The notes below the pieces were generated by a model. It saw nothing but the letters and a program-made list of their open reading frames with translations. It made no database searches and was not told where the DNA came from. From Chloroflexota bacterium (GTDB lineage Bacteria; Chloroflexota; UBA6077; FW602-bin22; JACPQP01): 5,850 bases of DNA. The position numbers and the translations under genes are program-made. Position 1 is the first letter of the stretch, and each line of letters starts with the position of its first letter. Shown piece by piece: positions 1-5,755 of the stretch. The stretch spans positions 1 through 5,850 of the forward strand of contig JACPQP010000426.1 in the NCBI GenBank assembly GCA_016190465.1, given 5' to 3'.

Positions 1-231
1 AACTTTCCGAGACCTACTGACTATGGGGAACCGGATACGCTCCCCTCCGACTATGTGAGGTACCGACGTATCGAGCCCGGCGACGACGCCCTTCGCTATC
101 GAGCCCGCGACACCCCCTTCCGACAGGGCCGGCGCACCACCGTTGTAGTACAGGTGTGGTTCCGCCCACAATGGACGATGGTGGTGCATTTGCCCGGACG
201 TTGGTCGCGACCTCGTTCGACTTTGGTCTGA
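1..231 (+). CDS. possible C-terminal fragment of an upstream gene
   Basis: Reading frame 1 is open from the window edge to a TGA at 229-231, giving 76 codons with no start in view. The translation includes YRRIEPGDDALRYRARD and a hydrophobic, beta-strand-like stretch VVVQVWFRPQWTMVVHLP, which reads more like protein than the competing frames do. The stop lies 26 bases before the kinase start, a spacing that would suit an operon. Against it, third-position GC is lower than in the kinase gene, and an open run of this length can occur by chance in GC-rich DNA. I do not recognise a family. The alternative is that this is the non-coding leader of the kinase operon. Confidence 0.35.
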   Translation, partial: NFPRPTDYGEPDTLPSDYVRYRRIEPGDDALRYRARDTPFRQGRRTTVVVQVWFRPQWTMVVHLPGRWSRPRSTLV

Positions 232-257
232 TGCGCATCCGGGGCCGAGGAGGTATC

Positions 258-1736
258 ATGGGGAATCGCCAGAGGTGTGCCGTGCGAGCGTGGATCGAAG
301 GTTCCCTGAAACGTCTGAGCCTGGCCCAACAGTTCATGCTGGCGAGCCTCGTCATCCTGGTCGCTGGCGCGGTCAGTATTGGCTGGTGGGTTGGCCAGCA
401 GATCGAGGTCGGGGTCATCAACCGGACCGCGGCGACGACCGCGCTGTATGTGGAGAGTTTTGTCGCCCCCCACCTCCAGGACCTGAATCGAGCGGAGTCG
501 CTGCCGCTCGAGCACGCCTCGGTCCTGGGCCGGCTGCTCGAGGAGACGTCGCTTGGCCAGTACATCGTCGCTTTCAAGGTCTGGGATGCCGGGGGCCGCA
601 TCCTCTACAGCACCAGCCCGGCCAGCATTGGCCGGGTGTTTCCCGTGCGCGGCGCCCTGGCCCGTGCCTGGCAGGGCCAGATGGCCTCTCGGATCAGCGA
701 TCTGCGGGACGAGGAGAACGCCCTGGAACGGGAACGGTGGACCCGGCTGCTGGAGACGTACCTCCCGGTCCGCCTGGAGGGCACCAATCGGATCATCGCC
801 GTGGTCGAGTTCTATCAAGCGGTGGATGACCTCCAGCGCGAGAGCACTGCCGCTCAAACGCGTTCCTGGCTGGTCGTGGGGGCGGCGACCCTGGCGATGT
901 ATCTCCTGCTGGCCGGCCTGGTGCGGCGGGGCAGCGACACCATCGCACGTCAGCAGGCGGAGTTGGGCGACCAGGTTGTCCGGCTGACCGGGCTCCTGGC
1001 GCAGAACGAGGAGCTGCACGAGCGGGTGCGTCGCGCGGCAGCCCGGACGACCGCGCTCAATGAGCGGTATCTTCGCCGCATCAGCGCCGAGCTGCACGAT
1101 GGTCCGGCCCAGGATCTGGGTCTGGCCCTACTGCGGCTGGATAGCGTCATCAGCCGCGAGGCGATGGCGCAACCCTCCGGCCCGTCCCCGCTGGGCTCTG
1201 CCGGACTGCCAGGAGGTCAGGACGGCGCGGACCTGGATCGGATCGAAGCCTGTCTGCGCCGGGCTCTCCAGGAGGTGCGAGCCATCTCGGCCGGCCTGCG
1301 CCTCCCGGAACTGGAAAACCGGACGCTGGCCGAGAGCCTCGCCTGGGTGGTTCGAGCCCACGAGCGGCGGACCGACACCAAGGTGGCGCTGAGCCTGGCG
1401 GGCCTTCCTGAACAGCTCTCCTTACCGGTCAAGATCACGCTGTACCGGCTCGTCCAGGAGGCGTTGAGCAACGCCTACCGTCACGGTGGCGGCATGAGCC
1501 AGCGGGTCTCCGTTGGCTATGAGGCGGACCACCTGACGGTGGCGGTCTCGGACCAGGGGCCGGGCTTCAATTGGGCCAAGGTAGCCGACCGGGATGAGCA
1601 CCTGGGTCTGGTGGGGATGCGCGAGCGCGTGGAGAGCCTGGGCGGATTGTTCCGGGTCGAGAGCGAGCCCGGCCGGGGCACCACGGTCATCGCCCACCTG
1701 CCGCTCCACCCAGAGGAGGAGGACCGTGAGCGATAG
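258..1736 (+). CDS. membrane sensor histidine kinase, NarX/DegS (HisKA_3) type
   Basis: Sensor kinase of 492 residues that autophosphorylates on histidine and should pass the phosphate to the regulator encoded next. A membrane segment at about 26-46 is followed by an extracytoplasmic sensor region (about 47-202; Cache-like or PAS-like fold is a guess), then a second membrane segment (about 203-222). A coiled-coil linker (about 228-270) leads to the HisKA_3 helix, where ELHDGPAQ places the phosphoacceptor at H280. The ATPase domain shows the N box (LVQEALSNAYRHG, N405), the G1 box SDQGPGF (D432) and a G2 region GLVGMRERVESLGG plus GRGT near 472-475. A Gly/Pro-rich loop of about 25 residues (about 300-325) lies between the two dimerisation helices. 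I chose ATG 258, which has GAGGAGG at 247-253. GTG 282 (AGAGG at 271-275) is also possible, and an open frame extends upstream to 156 without a good ribosome binding site. The signal sensed cannot be told. Confidence 0.93.
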   Translation: MGNRQRCAVRAWIEGSLKRLSLAQQFMLASLVILVAGAVSIGWWVGQQIEVGVINRTAATTALYVESFVAPHLQDLNRAESLPLEHASVLGRLLEETSLGQYIVAFKVWDAGGRILYSTSPASIGRVFPVRGALARAWQGQMASRISDLRDEENALERERWTRLLETYLPVRLEGTNRIIAVVEFYQAVDDLQRESTAAQTRSWLVVGAATLAMYLLLAGLVRRGSDTIARQQAELGDQVVRLTGLLAQNEELHERVRRAAARTTALNERYLRRISAELHDGPAQDLGLALLRLDSVISREAMAQPSGPSPLGSAGLPGGQDGADLDRIEACLRRALQEVRAISAGLRLPELENRTLAESLAWVVRAHERRTDTKVALSLAGLPEQLSLPVKITLYRLVQEALSNAYRHGGGMSQRVSVGYEADHLTVAVSDQGPGFNWAKVADRDEHLGLVGMRERVESLGGLFRVESEPGRGTTVIAHLPLHPEEEDRER

Positions 1737-2400
1737 AACTCGCGTGGTGATCGTGGACGATCACCCGCTATTCCGCGAGGGGGTGGCCCACACGCTGGTG
1801 GCCGAACCGGATCTGGAGGTCGTGGGCCAGGGCGTCACGGCGGAGGATGCGCTCCACCTGGCCCGAGACCTGTTGCCCGAGATCATCCTGCTGGACATCG
1901 CGATGCCCGGCGGTGGCCTGAACGCGGCCCAGACCATCGCGACTGCCTGCCCGGTGACCAAGATCGTGATGCTCACGGTCTCCGAAGAAGAGGAGGACGT
2001 GCTGGCGGCGTTGAAGGCTGGGGCGCGGGCCTACATCCTCAAAGGGGTCTCGGCCCGCGAGTTGGTGAGCATCCTGCGCGCCGTTGCGGTCGGGGAGGTC
2101 TACGTGAGCCCGAAGCTGGCCGGCCGGTTGCTGCTGGAGATGACCGGGGCCTGGCCCGAGTCCCACCACTCGACCGGCCTGCTTGTCGATCTGACGGAAC
2201 GGGAGCGTCAGATCCTCGAGCAAGTTGCGGACGGGTGCAGCAACAAGGAAATTGGGCACCGCCTGCACCTGAGCGAGAAGACGGTGAAGCATTATATGAC
2301 GAACATCTTGCAGAAGCTTCAGGTGCGCAACCGGGTGGAGGCGGCGCTACTGGCCCAACGAGCCGGGCGCCTGGAGCACAAGGTACGTAGCGCTCCGTGA
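1726..2400 (+). CDS. NarL/FixJ-family response regulator
   Basis: DNA-binding response regulator of 224 residues, almost certainly the partner of the preceding kinase. The receiver domain (about 5-122) has the acidic pair D11/D12, phosphoacceptor D57 in LLDIAMPGG, T84 in VMLT and K106 in YILKG. The C-terminal LuxR/GerE helix-turn-helix (about 154-216) starts at LTERERQILEQVADG, with the typical NKEIGHRLHLSEKTVKHY recognition region. The GTG start at 1726 is set by a GAGGAGGAGG site (1713-1722) and by alignment of the receiver's first strand. The first codons overlap the end of the kinase gene by 11 bases, which implies translational coupling. Length and key residues are normal for the family. 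Target genes are unknown; the 99-residue gene downstream has its own promoter and could be one. Confidence 0.95.
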   Translation: MSDRTRVVIVDDHPLFREGVAHTLVAEPDLEVVGQGVTAEDALHLARDLLPEIILLDIAMPGGGLNAAQTIATACPVTKIVMLTVSEEEEDVLAALKAGARAYILKGVSARELVSILRAVAVGEVYVSPKLAGRLLLEMTGAWPESHHSTGLLVDLTERERQILEQVADGCSNKEIGHRLHLSEKTVKHYMTNILQKLQVRNRVEAALLAQRAGRLEHKVRSAP

Positions 2401-2518
2401 TCAGCTATCAGTTGGAGGCCGTCCCATAGGCCACGTGGCGCCGCTGACGGGTGAGAGCGGACGGCGACCAACGCCAGGGGTGTGAAGTCGACCACCCCCC
2501 AACTGTGACCGGAATTAC

Positions 2519-2547
2519 TTTACCCGGCGAGCCCGGTGGACGATAAT
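2519..2547 (+). promoter_or_regulatory. sigma70-like promoter for the 99-residue gene
   Basis: TTTACC at 2519-2524 and GATAAT at 2542-2547 are separated by exactly 17 bases, giving 4/6 and 5/6 matches to the consensus boxes. The predicted transcript begins near 2554 and leaves a leader of about 95 bases before GTG 2650. The A+T-rich -10 region stands out from its GC-rich surroundings. It also suggests that the downstream gene is transcribed separately from the kinase/regulator operon. A weak GGGGTG/CACCCC stem at 2477-2498 just upstream might end that operon, but it has no T tract. Confidence 0.55.
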
Positions 2548-2649
2548 AATGGTAGGTGCAGATGTCGCGCACCGGCCGATCACCACGAGCGACGAAGCTG
2601 TGGAGTCCTCGGAGGGACAAACTGGGCTGGTCGGTGCTGGAGGTGTGAG

Positions 2650-2949
2650 GTGGATGTTCCACTGTTCGAGAACAATACCATCATCCAGGATCACCTGCGC
2701 AAGTGGCCGTGGACCGAGGCGTCCGGGTACGCTCCGCAGCAGCGTCACTTCTTGACGCGTCTGGAGCGGTTGCAGCTGCTCGCCCGCATTTACCAGCCTA
2801 CCGCTCAGTCTGACGAGTGGCGCCGCCGGCTGCTCCACAAGGCGATCTACTCGACGTACCTCGATTGTGTCGCGCTGGGTCTCTTGAAGGAGGCGCAGGC
2901 GGTGTTGCGTGACCAGTCGCCGAAGCCCGATACCATCGCGGCCAGTTGA
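2650..2949 (+). CDS. small hypothetical protein, 99 residues
   Basis: I do not recognise this family. The product looks soluble and mostly helical, with no signal peptide, membrane segment or Cys pair. It starts VDVPLFENNTIIQDHL, has an aromatic patch WPWTEASGY (about 19-27), and then a charged helix-rich region (RLERLQLLARIY, EWRRRLLHKAIYSTYLDC, LGLLKEAQAVLRDQ). The GTG start at 2650 is fixed by GGAGG at 2639-2643 with a 6-base spacer. The same frame stays open upstream to 2536, but that part is Cys/Arg-rich and unlike protein and falls over the promoter. Coding is supported by the promoter, ribosome binding site and codon use. The final codons and the TGA lie inside a 37-base repeat that recurs after the gene. 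Its place after a response regulator gives only a weak hint of a regulatory link. Confidence 0.75.
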   Translation: MDVPLFENNTIIQDHLRKWPWTEASGYAPQQRHFLTRLERLQLLARIYQPTAQSDEWRRRLLHKAIYSTYLDCVALGLLKEAQAVLRDQSPKPDTIAAS

Positions 2950-2952
2950 TGG
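2916..2952 (+). repeat. 37-base direct repeat, copy 1
   Basis: This copy covers the last ten codons and the stop of the 99-residue gene plus three bases beyond it. It begins GTCGCCGAAGCCCG and ends GGCCAGTTGATGG. It matches copy 2 (2991-3027) at 35 of 37 positions, and the two starts are 75 bases apart. Confidence 0.9.
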
Positions 2953-2959
2953 ATCTCAA

Positions 2960-2993
2960 GACGGTGTCGGGGGAGTCCTCTCCCGACACCGTC
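2960..2993 (+). terminator. strong hairpin after the 99-residue gene
   Basis: The arm GACGGTGTCGGG (2960-2971) pairs perfectly with CCCGACACCGTC (2982-2993), a 12-base stem that can extend inwards through a G-T and a G-C pair. It begins 10 bases after the stop codon, so it probably ends or stabilises that transcript. No T tract follows, so it is not a textbook intrinsic terminator. Its right arm runs into the first three bases of repeat copy 2, so the hairpin and repeat may belong to one element. Confidence 0.65.
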
Positions 2994-3027
2994 GCCGAAG
3001 CCCGCTACCATCACGGCCAGTTGATGG
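2991..3027 (+). repeat. 37-base direct repeat, copy 2 (non-coding)
   Basis: Second copy of the gene-end repeat, differing from copy 1 at two positions (A to C at 3004 and G to A at 3013). It lies between the hairpin and the flgM promoter, with no start site of its own. The stop codon of the upstream gene is copied as well, but it is not used here. Confidence 0.9.
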
Positions 3028-3070
3028 CCGGGGCTTACCGATTCTTTACGCGCCGCGTCGTTCCCGGTCA

Positions 3071-3098
3071 TTGACTTTTCGCCCCGGTGGTGTATCAT
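3071..3098 (+). promoter_or_regulatory. sigma70-like promoter of flgM with a dyad around the -10 box
   Basis: TTGACT (3071-3076) and TATCAT (3093-3098) are 16 bases apart, each 5/6 to the consensus. Transcription should start near 3105, about 38 bases before the flgM GTG. CCGGTG (3084-3089) and CACCGG (3101-3106) form an inverted repeat centred on the -10 box, a position where a bound protein could block RNA polymerase. I do not see a FliA (sigma28) type promoter here. Confidence 0.65.
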
Positions 3099-3142
3099 TT
3101 CACCGGTGAGTGCATCAGTGCGTGGAGGGGAGGGCCAGTCTG

Positions 3143-3454
3143 GTGAACGTCGACCGGTTGAGGAACGATCTCATTCGGCTCTACGGCGGCCGGTCTTCGT
3201 CCGCCCGCGAGGCCGGCGCGGCCGGTGCGGGACGTGCCGAGCAGGGTGCGGCCCCGACGCGCGGGGACAGCGTCAGCCTCTCGCCTCAGTTGCGCGAGCT
3301 TCGCCGGATCCTGCACGTCATCCGCCGCCTCCCCGACGTCCGCGAGGAACGGGTCGCCCAGTTGCGCCAGCAGATCGCCGATGGCACCTACCGGATCAAT
3401 GACGAGCAGATCGCCCGGGCGCTGGCGGGTGGACGCCCGCGGCCAGGCGCCTGA
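3143..3454 (+). CDS. flgM: FlgM-like anti-sigma-28 factor
   Basis: Protein of 103 residues with the FlgM C-terminal signature. DSVSLSPQLRELRRIL (about 42-57) is followed by LPDVREERVAQLRQQIADGTY (about 63-83) and a last helix INDEQIARAL. In flagellated bacteria this region binds FliA (sigma28) and keeps it inactive until the hook is built; FlgM is then exported. The N-terminal part has an Ala/Gly-rich linker (about 18-40), fitting the disordered half of the family. GTG 3143 is chosen because GGAGGGGAGGG (3124-3134) sits 8 bases before it; GTG 3110 would leave a transcript leader of only a few bases. No other flagellar gene, and no FlgN-like chaperone, is in the window. FlgM-domain proteins may also act on other sigma factors, so the flagellar role is inferred. 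Confidence 0.85.
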   Translation: MNVDRLRNDLIRLYGGRSSSAREAGAAGAGRAEQGAAPTRGDSVSLSPQLRELRRILHVIRRLPDVREERVAQLRQQIADGTYRINDEQIARALAGGRPRPGA

Positions 3455-3481
3455 TCCGCGCCGCTTCTATCGGAACAAACG

Positions 3482-3514
3482 TCGGGCCGAGCGTCTTCTC
3501 GACGCTCGGCCCGA
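3482..3514. terminator. hairpin between converging flgM and zinc-ribbon genes
   Basis: TCGGGCCGAGCGTC (3482-3495), loop TTCTC, then GACGCTCGGCCCGA (3501-3514) make a perfect 14-base stem. It lies 27 bases after the flgM stop and 16 bases beyond the stop of the minus-strand gene, so it probably serves both. On the minus strand the stem is followed by the T-rich CGTTTGTTCC, closer to a normal intrinsic terminator; the plus side has only ATCTCTCTG. Confidence 0.8.
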
Positions 3515-3530
3515 TCTCTCTGCGAAGTTG

Positions 3531-3731
3531 CTATCGGCGGCGACGCTGGCGCAGGCTCGTCGGCCGGTCAACCTGGCTGCGGACGAACTGATCGAAGAAC
3601 TGGTCCAGGCCGCCGACCGTCGACGGGGACTCGTCGTGGCCACACTGTAAGCACGTCTGGTGCGGCCCATAGATGTCGTGCCCCTCCAGCATGTTGCCCC
3701 GGCATCGCGGACACCGCGTCATCGTCACCAT
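3531..3731 (-). CDS. small CxxC-CxxC zinc-ribbon protein
   Basis: Protein of 66 residues. CPRCRGNM (C7, C10) and CLQCGHD (C27, C30) form a four-cysteine zinc knuckle with GHDIYGPHQ between them, the usual pattern of short zinc-ribbon proteins common in bacteria and phages. The rest is a helix-like stretch GLDQFFDQFVRSQ and a basic end RQRRRR that could touch nucleic acid. The start at 3731 has GGGGAGAGAG just upstream; a second ATG three codons later is also possible. The frame stays open upstream to 3797, but that would put the strong inverted repeat at 3745-3773 inside the gene. The opposite strand is also open here, but it is a shadow frame with no ribosome binding site. The precise role is unknown. 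Confidence 0.8.
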   Translation of the reverse strand: MVTMTRCPRCRGNMLEGHDIYGPHQTCLQCGHDESPSTVGGLDQFFDQFVRSQVDRPTSLRQRRRR

Positions 3732-3744
3732 CTGCTCTCTCCCC

Positions 3745-3773
3745 TGGCGCGGGCAGTTGTCGTGCCCGCGCCA
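3745..3773. repeat. perfect inverted repeat next to the zinc-ribbon gene's ribosome binding site
   Basis: TGGCGCGGGCA (3745-3755) and TGCCCGCGCCA (3763-3773) are perfect 11-base arms with a 7-base loop. On the minus strand the stem ends immediately before the GGGGAGAG ribosome binding site of the zinc-ribbon gene. It could be an operator, an attenuator or a structured leader. Confidence 0.75.
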
Positions 3774-4128
3774 ATTCCGTCCTTTTCTCATTTCCATCGT
3801 CGGATGGGTGGCGGCGCCGCCGCATCGGGGAAATCCCTGATTCGCGGCACGTCGCGATCAGTGATCAGCAGTCGGCATTCCTAACGGGGCTCTAACGGCG
3901 AGAGCGGCTACACTGGCGAGCAGTTTCGCATCCATTTTCGTGCGCGTTCCGACGGTGCCGCCGGCGAGCATCACCGGTGGCCCGGACCGGTTTTGGAAAT
4001 CGGTGGCCAGGAAAGGAACGCCGCCTCGCACGAGTCAGGGCGTCGGTCGAGACCGCCAGGCCGGATTTCCGGGCCACGCGTCCCGTGGTCTCGAGTGGCG
4101 CACAGGATTGCGATGAGGGGGAAGCGGC
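3774..4128. other. 355-base divergent intergenic region
   Basis: This stretch separates the minus-strand zinc-ribbon gene from the plus-strand receiver gene and should hold both promoters. I cannot assign either one firmly. Visible structure includes the palindrome GGCGGCGCCGCC (3810-3821), the motif ATCAGTGATCAG (3857-3868), and CTAACGG twice at 3881 and 3892, 11 bases apart. A possible -10 TACACT lies at 3909-3914 without a good -35 box. The minus-strand frame through 3892-4425 is a shadow of the receiver gene. Confidence 0.5.
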
Positions 4129-4572
4129 GTGGCGGTAAGCATTCGAGACGTGACTGAGCGCAGGTTGACCACACGCGTGTTGATCGTCGAAGACGATCTG
4201 GCCCTGGTCGAGCTTCTCGACTTCGTCCTCCAGACCGAGGGCTACCAGGTCTCGGTCGAGACCGACGGCGGCCAGGTCATCGAGGCCGTGCGCCGGCTTC
4301 AGCCCGACGTGATCACCCTGGATCTCGGGCTGCCCGGAATGGACGGCCAGGAGATCCTCGATCACCTGGACGCCGATGAGGAGTTGCGACAGGTGCCGGT
4401 CGTCGTCATCTCGGCGTTCGCCCACGAGCTCCGCCGAACCGACCAGGTGGTGGCGGTGATGGGCAAGCCGTTCGACCTCCAGCAGTTATTCGACGCCGTC
4501 GCCGGGGCGGTGCGCCCACCGGGTGCCCGCCGCCGGCCACATGGCGCCCGCCGGGCCCGCCAGCGTCGCTAA
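4129..4572 (+). CDS. stand-alone response regulator receiver (CheY/Spo0F-like)
   Basis: Protein of 147 residues made of one receiver domain (about 14-128). It shows RVLIVEDD (E21, D22, D23), phosphoacceptor D65 in VITLDLGLPGMDG, S95 in VVVISAF and K113 in MGKPFD, so all phosphorylation residues are present. No DNA-binding or enzyme domain follows; instead there is an Arg/Pro-rich tail (RPPGARRRPHGARRARQRR, 129-147). It may act through protein contacts or a phosphorelay. GTG 4129 has GAGGGG at 4115-4120. GTG 4150 is closer to the domain but lacks a good site. No kinase is adjacent, and the pair at 258-2400 already has its own regulator, so the partner is unknown. Confidence 0.88.
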   Translation: MAVSIRDVTERRLTTRVLIVEDDLALVELLDFVLQTEGYQVSVETDGGQVIEAVRRLQPDVITLDLGLPGMDGQEILDHLDADEELRQVPVVVISAFAHELRRTDQVVAVMGKPFDLQQLFDAVAGAVRPPGARRRPHGARRARQRR

Positions 4573-5104
4573 TACCCGTTGCGCTGGCTGACGCCACCAG
4601 TCGCGCCACACGCCAGGGGTTTCGCCAGCACCCTGCGGCCGCGCGTCGGAAGGTGGTCGCTTCACCCGCAATTGGGATGAGGCATCCACCACTTCGGCAG
4701 TTGTCTCTGTTCCTCTGTGGTTACCGTTCGTCCCAGCCCCGTCTCCACAGGCTGGTTGCTGACGACTCCTTGGCACGAGTGGTTCTCCCCACGACGAATC
4801 CGCGGCCAGTGGGCGAGCCACGGGGTGGATGACATGATTGCAGGCAGGTGTGCAGCGAAGCGCGTGCCTCCAGCCTTTGACGCCCGCTTCCCGCGCGGTT
4901 ACACGACACCGCAGGAGCCTGTGGTGCACCTGGAGCAGCCGCACGGGCGTTGGGAGAGCGTCAGCCTGGCTGCGTGCCTACATCTGTGTCATCCGCCCGC
5001 GAGCCACGCGGGGGGTGGCGAACCGGGCCGGGGATGCAGTAGAGTTATCTTGACGACTGATCACTGATTACTGACGACGACTTCGTTTGGCAAGGAGATC
5101 GACA
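4573..5104. other. 532-base gene-free stretch upstream of proS
   Basis: No convincing gene is seen; open frames on both strands have no recognisable domain and no suitable ribosome binding site. A bulged stem at 4581-4604 (GCG-CTGG with CCAG-T-CGC) could end the receiver transcript. A hairpin CACCGCA/TGTGGTG (4907-4926) and a CGGGCG/CGCCCG pairing (4944-4999) hint at leader RNA structure. A possible -10 box TAGAGT lies at 5040-5045 without a clear -35. AAGGAGA (5092-5098) is the proS ribosome binding site and selects TTG 5105. Confidence 0.5.
4703..4723 (+). repeat. short CTCTGTGG-type intergenic repeat remnant
   Basis: The stretch contains CTCTGT followed by CCTCTGTGGTTA. It resembles the end of a CTCTGTG-rich intergenic repeat I remember from several bacterial genomes, including Chloroflexota. 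Only one degenerate copy is present here, so this rests on memory of the motif. Confidence 0.35.
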
Positions 5105-5755
5105 TTGACAGACGTGGACAGCCGTTTCGTGACCGAGTTGACGAAAAAGAGCGTGGACCTCTCCCGCTGGTACACCGAGGTGATTTTGAAAGCCGAGCTG
5201 GCCGACTACTGGCAGATCCACGGCTTCCAGGTCATTCGACCCTATGGCTACGCCCTCTGGGAGAATATGCAGAGCCGGCTGGATGCCCACTTCAAGGCGA
5301 CCGGCCACCGGAACGCCTATTTCCCGCTCCTGCTGCCGGAGAGCCTGTTGACCCGGGAGGCGCAGCACGTGGCCGGATTCTCCCCGCAGGTCGCCTGGGT
5401 CACCGCGGCAGGAGACGAGAAGCTGGCCGAGCGGCTTGCCGTTCGCCCTACCTCCGAGGCGATCTTCGGCACGATGTACTCCCGGTGGATCCAATCCTGG
5501 CGCGACCTCCCGCTGCTGTTGAACCAGTGGTGCAGCGTCGTGCGCTGGGAGAAGACCACCCGGTTCTTCCTGCGGACCACCGAGTTCCTGTGGCAGGAAG
5601 GCCACACCGCCCACCGGACCGAGGAGGAGGCGCAGGATGAGACGATGCGGATGCTTCAGGTCTATCAGGATTTTGCCCAGAACGACCTGGCCATCCCGGT
5701 GATCCCCGGCCAGAAGTCCGAGTCCGAGAAGTTCGCGGGCGCCACGGCGACTTAG
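5105..5755 (+). pseudogene. proS: prolyl-tRNA synthetase (archaeal-type), cut short by an insertion sequence
   Basis: N-terminal 216 residues of proline-tRNA ligase, which charges tRNA-Pro with proline in the cytosol. The archaeal/eukaryotic-like class is indicated by DLSRWYTEVILKAELADY near the start, the class II motif 1 region (GFQVIRPYGYALWENMQ, about 40-56), the proline-specific RPTSE (114-118) and motif 2 (VVRWEKTTRFFLRTTEFLWQ, then EGHTAH, to about 170). SEKFAGATAT (207-216) is normally followed by YTIEA and the rest of a protein of about 480 residues. Here the frame stops with TAG (5753-5755) exactly where insertion-sequence DNA begins. Motif 3 and the anticodon-binding domain are missing, so the product should be inactive. 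TTG 5105 has AAGGAGA 6 bases upstream. Either another proS exists, or the insertion is absent from some cells, or the assembly is mixed. Confidence 0.9.

Noticed and set aside
134..187. GCACCACC / GGTGGTGC inverted repeat with an inner TGTGG/CCACA stem before the kinase gene
   Set aside because: The outer arms are short and 38 bases apart, the inner stem is only five pairs, and the region may be coding.
96..1097. Long minus-strand frame of 333 codons opposite the kinase gene
   Set aside because: It is a shadow frame of GC-rich coding DNA: the plus strand encodes complete kinase motifs, and the minus translation has no recognisable domain.
3225..3650. 141-codon plus-strand frame overlapping flgM and the zinc-ribbon gene, possibly an flgN
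   Set aside because: It overlaps the FlgM frame without its own ribosome binding site, crosses the terminator hairpin, and its later half is antisense to a clear CxxC zinc-ribbon gene.
2471..4620. ACGCCAGGGGT present at 2471-2481 and 4610-4620
   Set aside because: An 11-base match with no shared flanks is expected by chance in GC-rich DNA of this length.
4486..4944. 152-codon minus-strand frame in the gap before proS
   Set aside because: It has low-complexity Arg/Ala/Gly-rich composition, runs into the receiver gene, and has no convincing ribosome binding site or family signature.
5014..5026. T-box-like core GGGTGGCGAACCG before proS
   Set aside because: The canonical core needs TGGN directly followed by ACCG; two extra bases intervene, and no specifier stem could be identified by eye.
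4717..5067. 116-codon plus-strand frame before proS
   Set aside because: It has no ribosome binding site or domain, and the composition is unlike neighbouring genes; non-coding is more likely.
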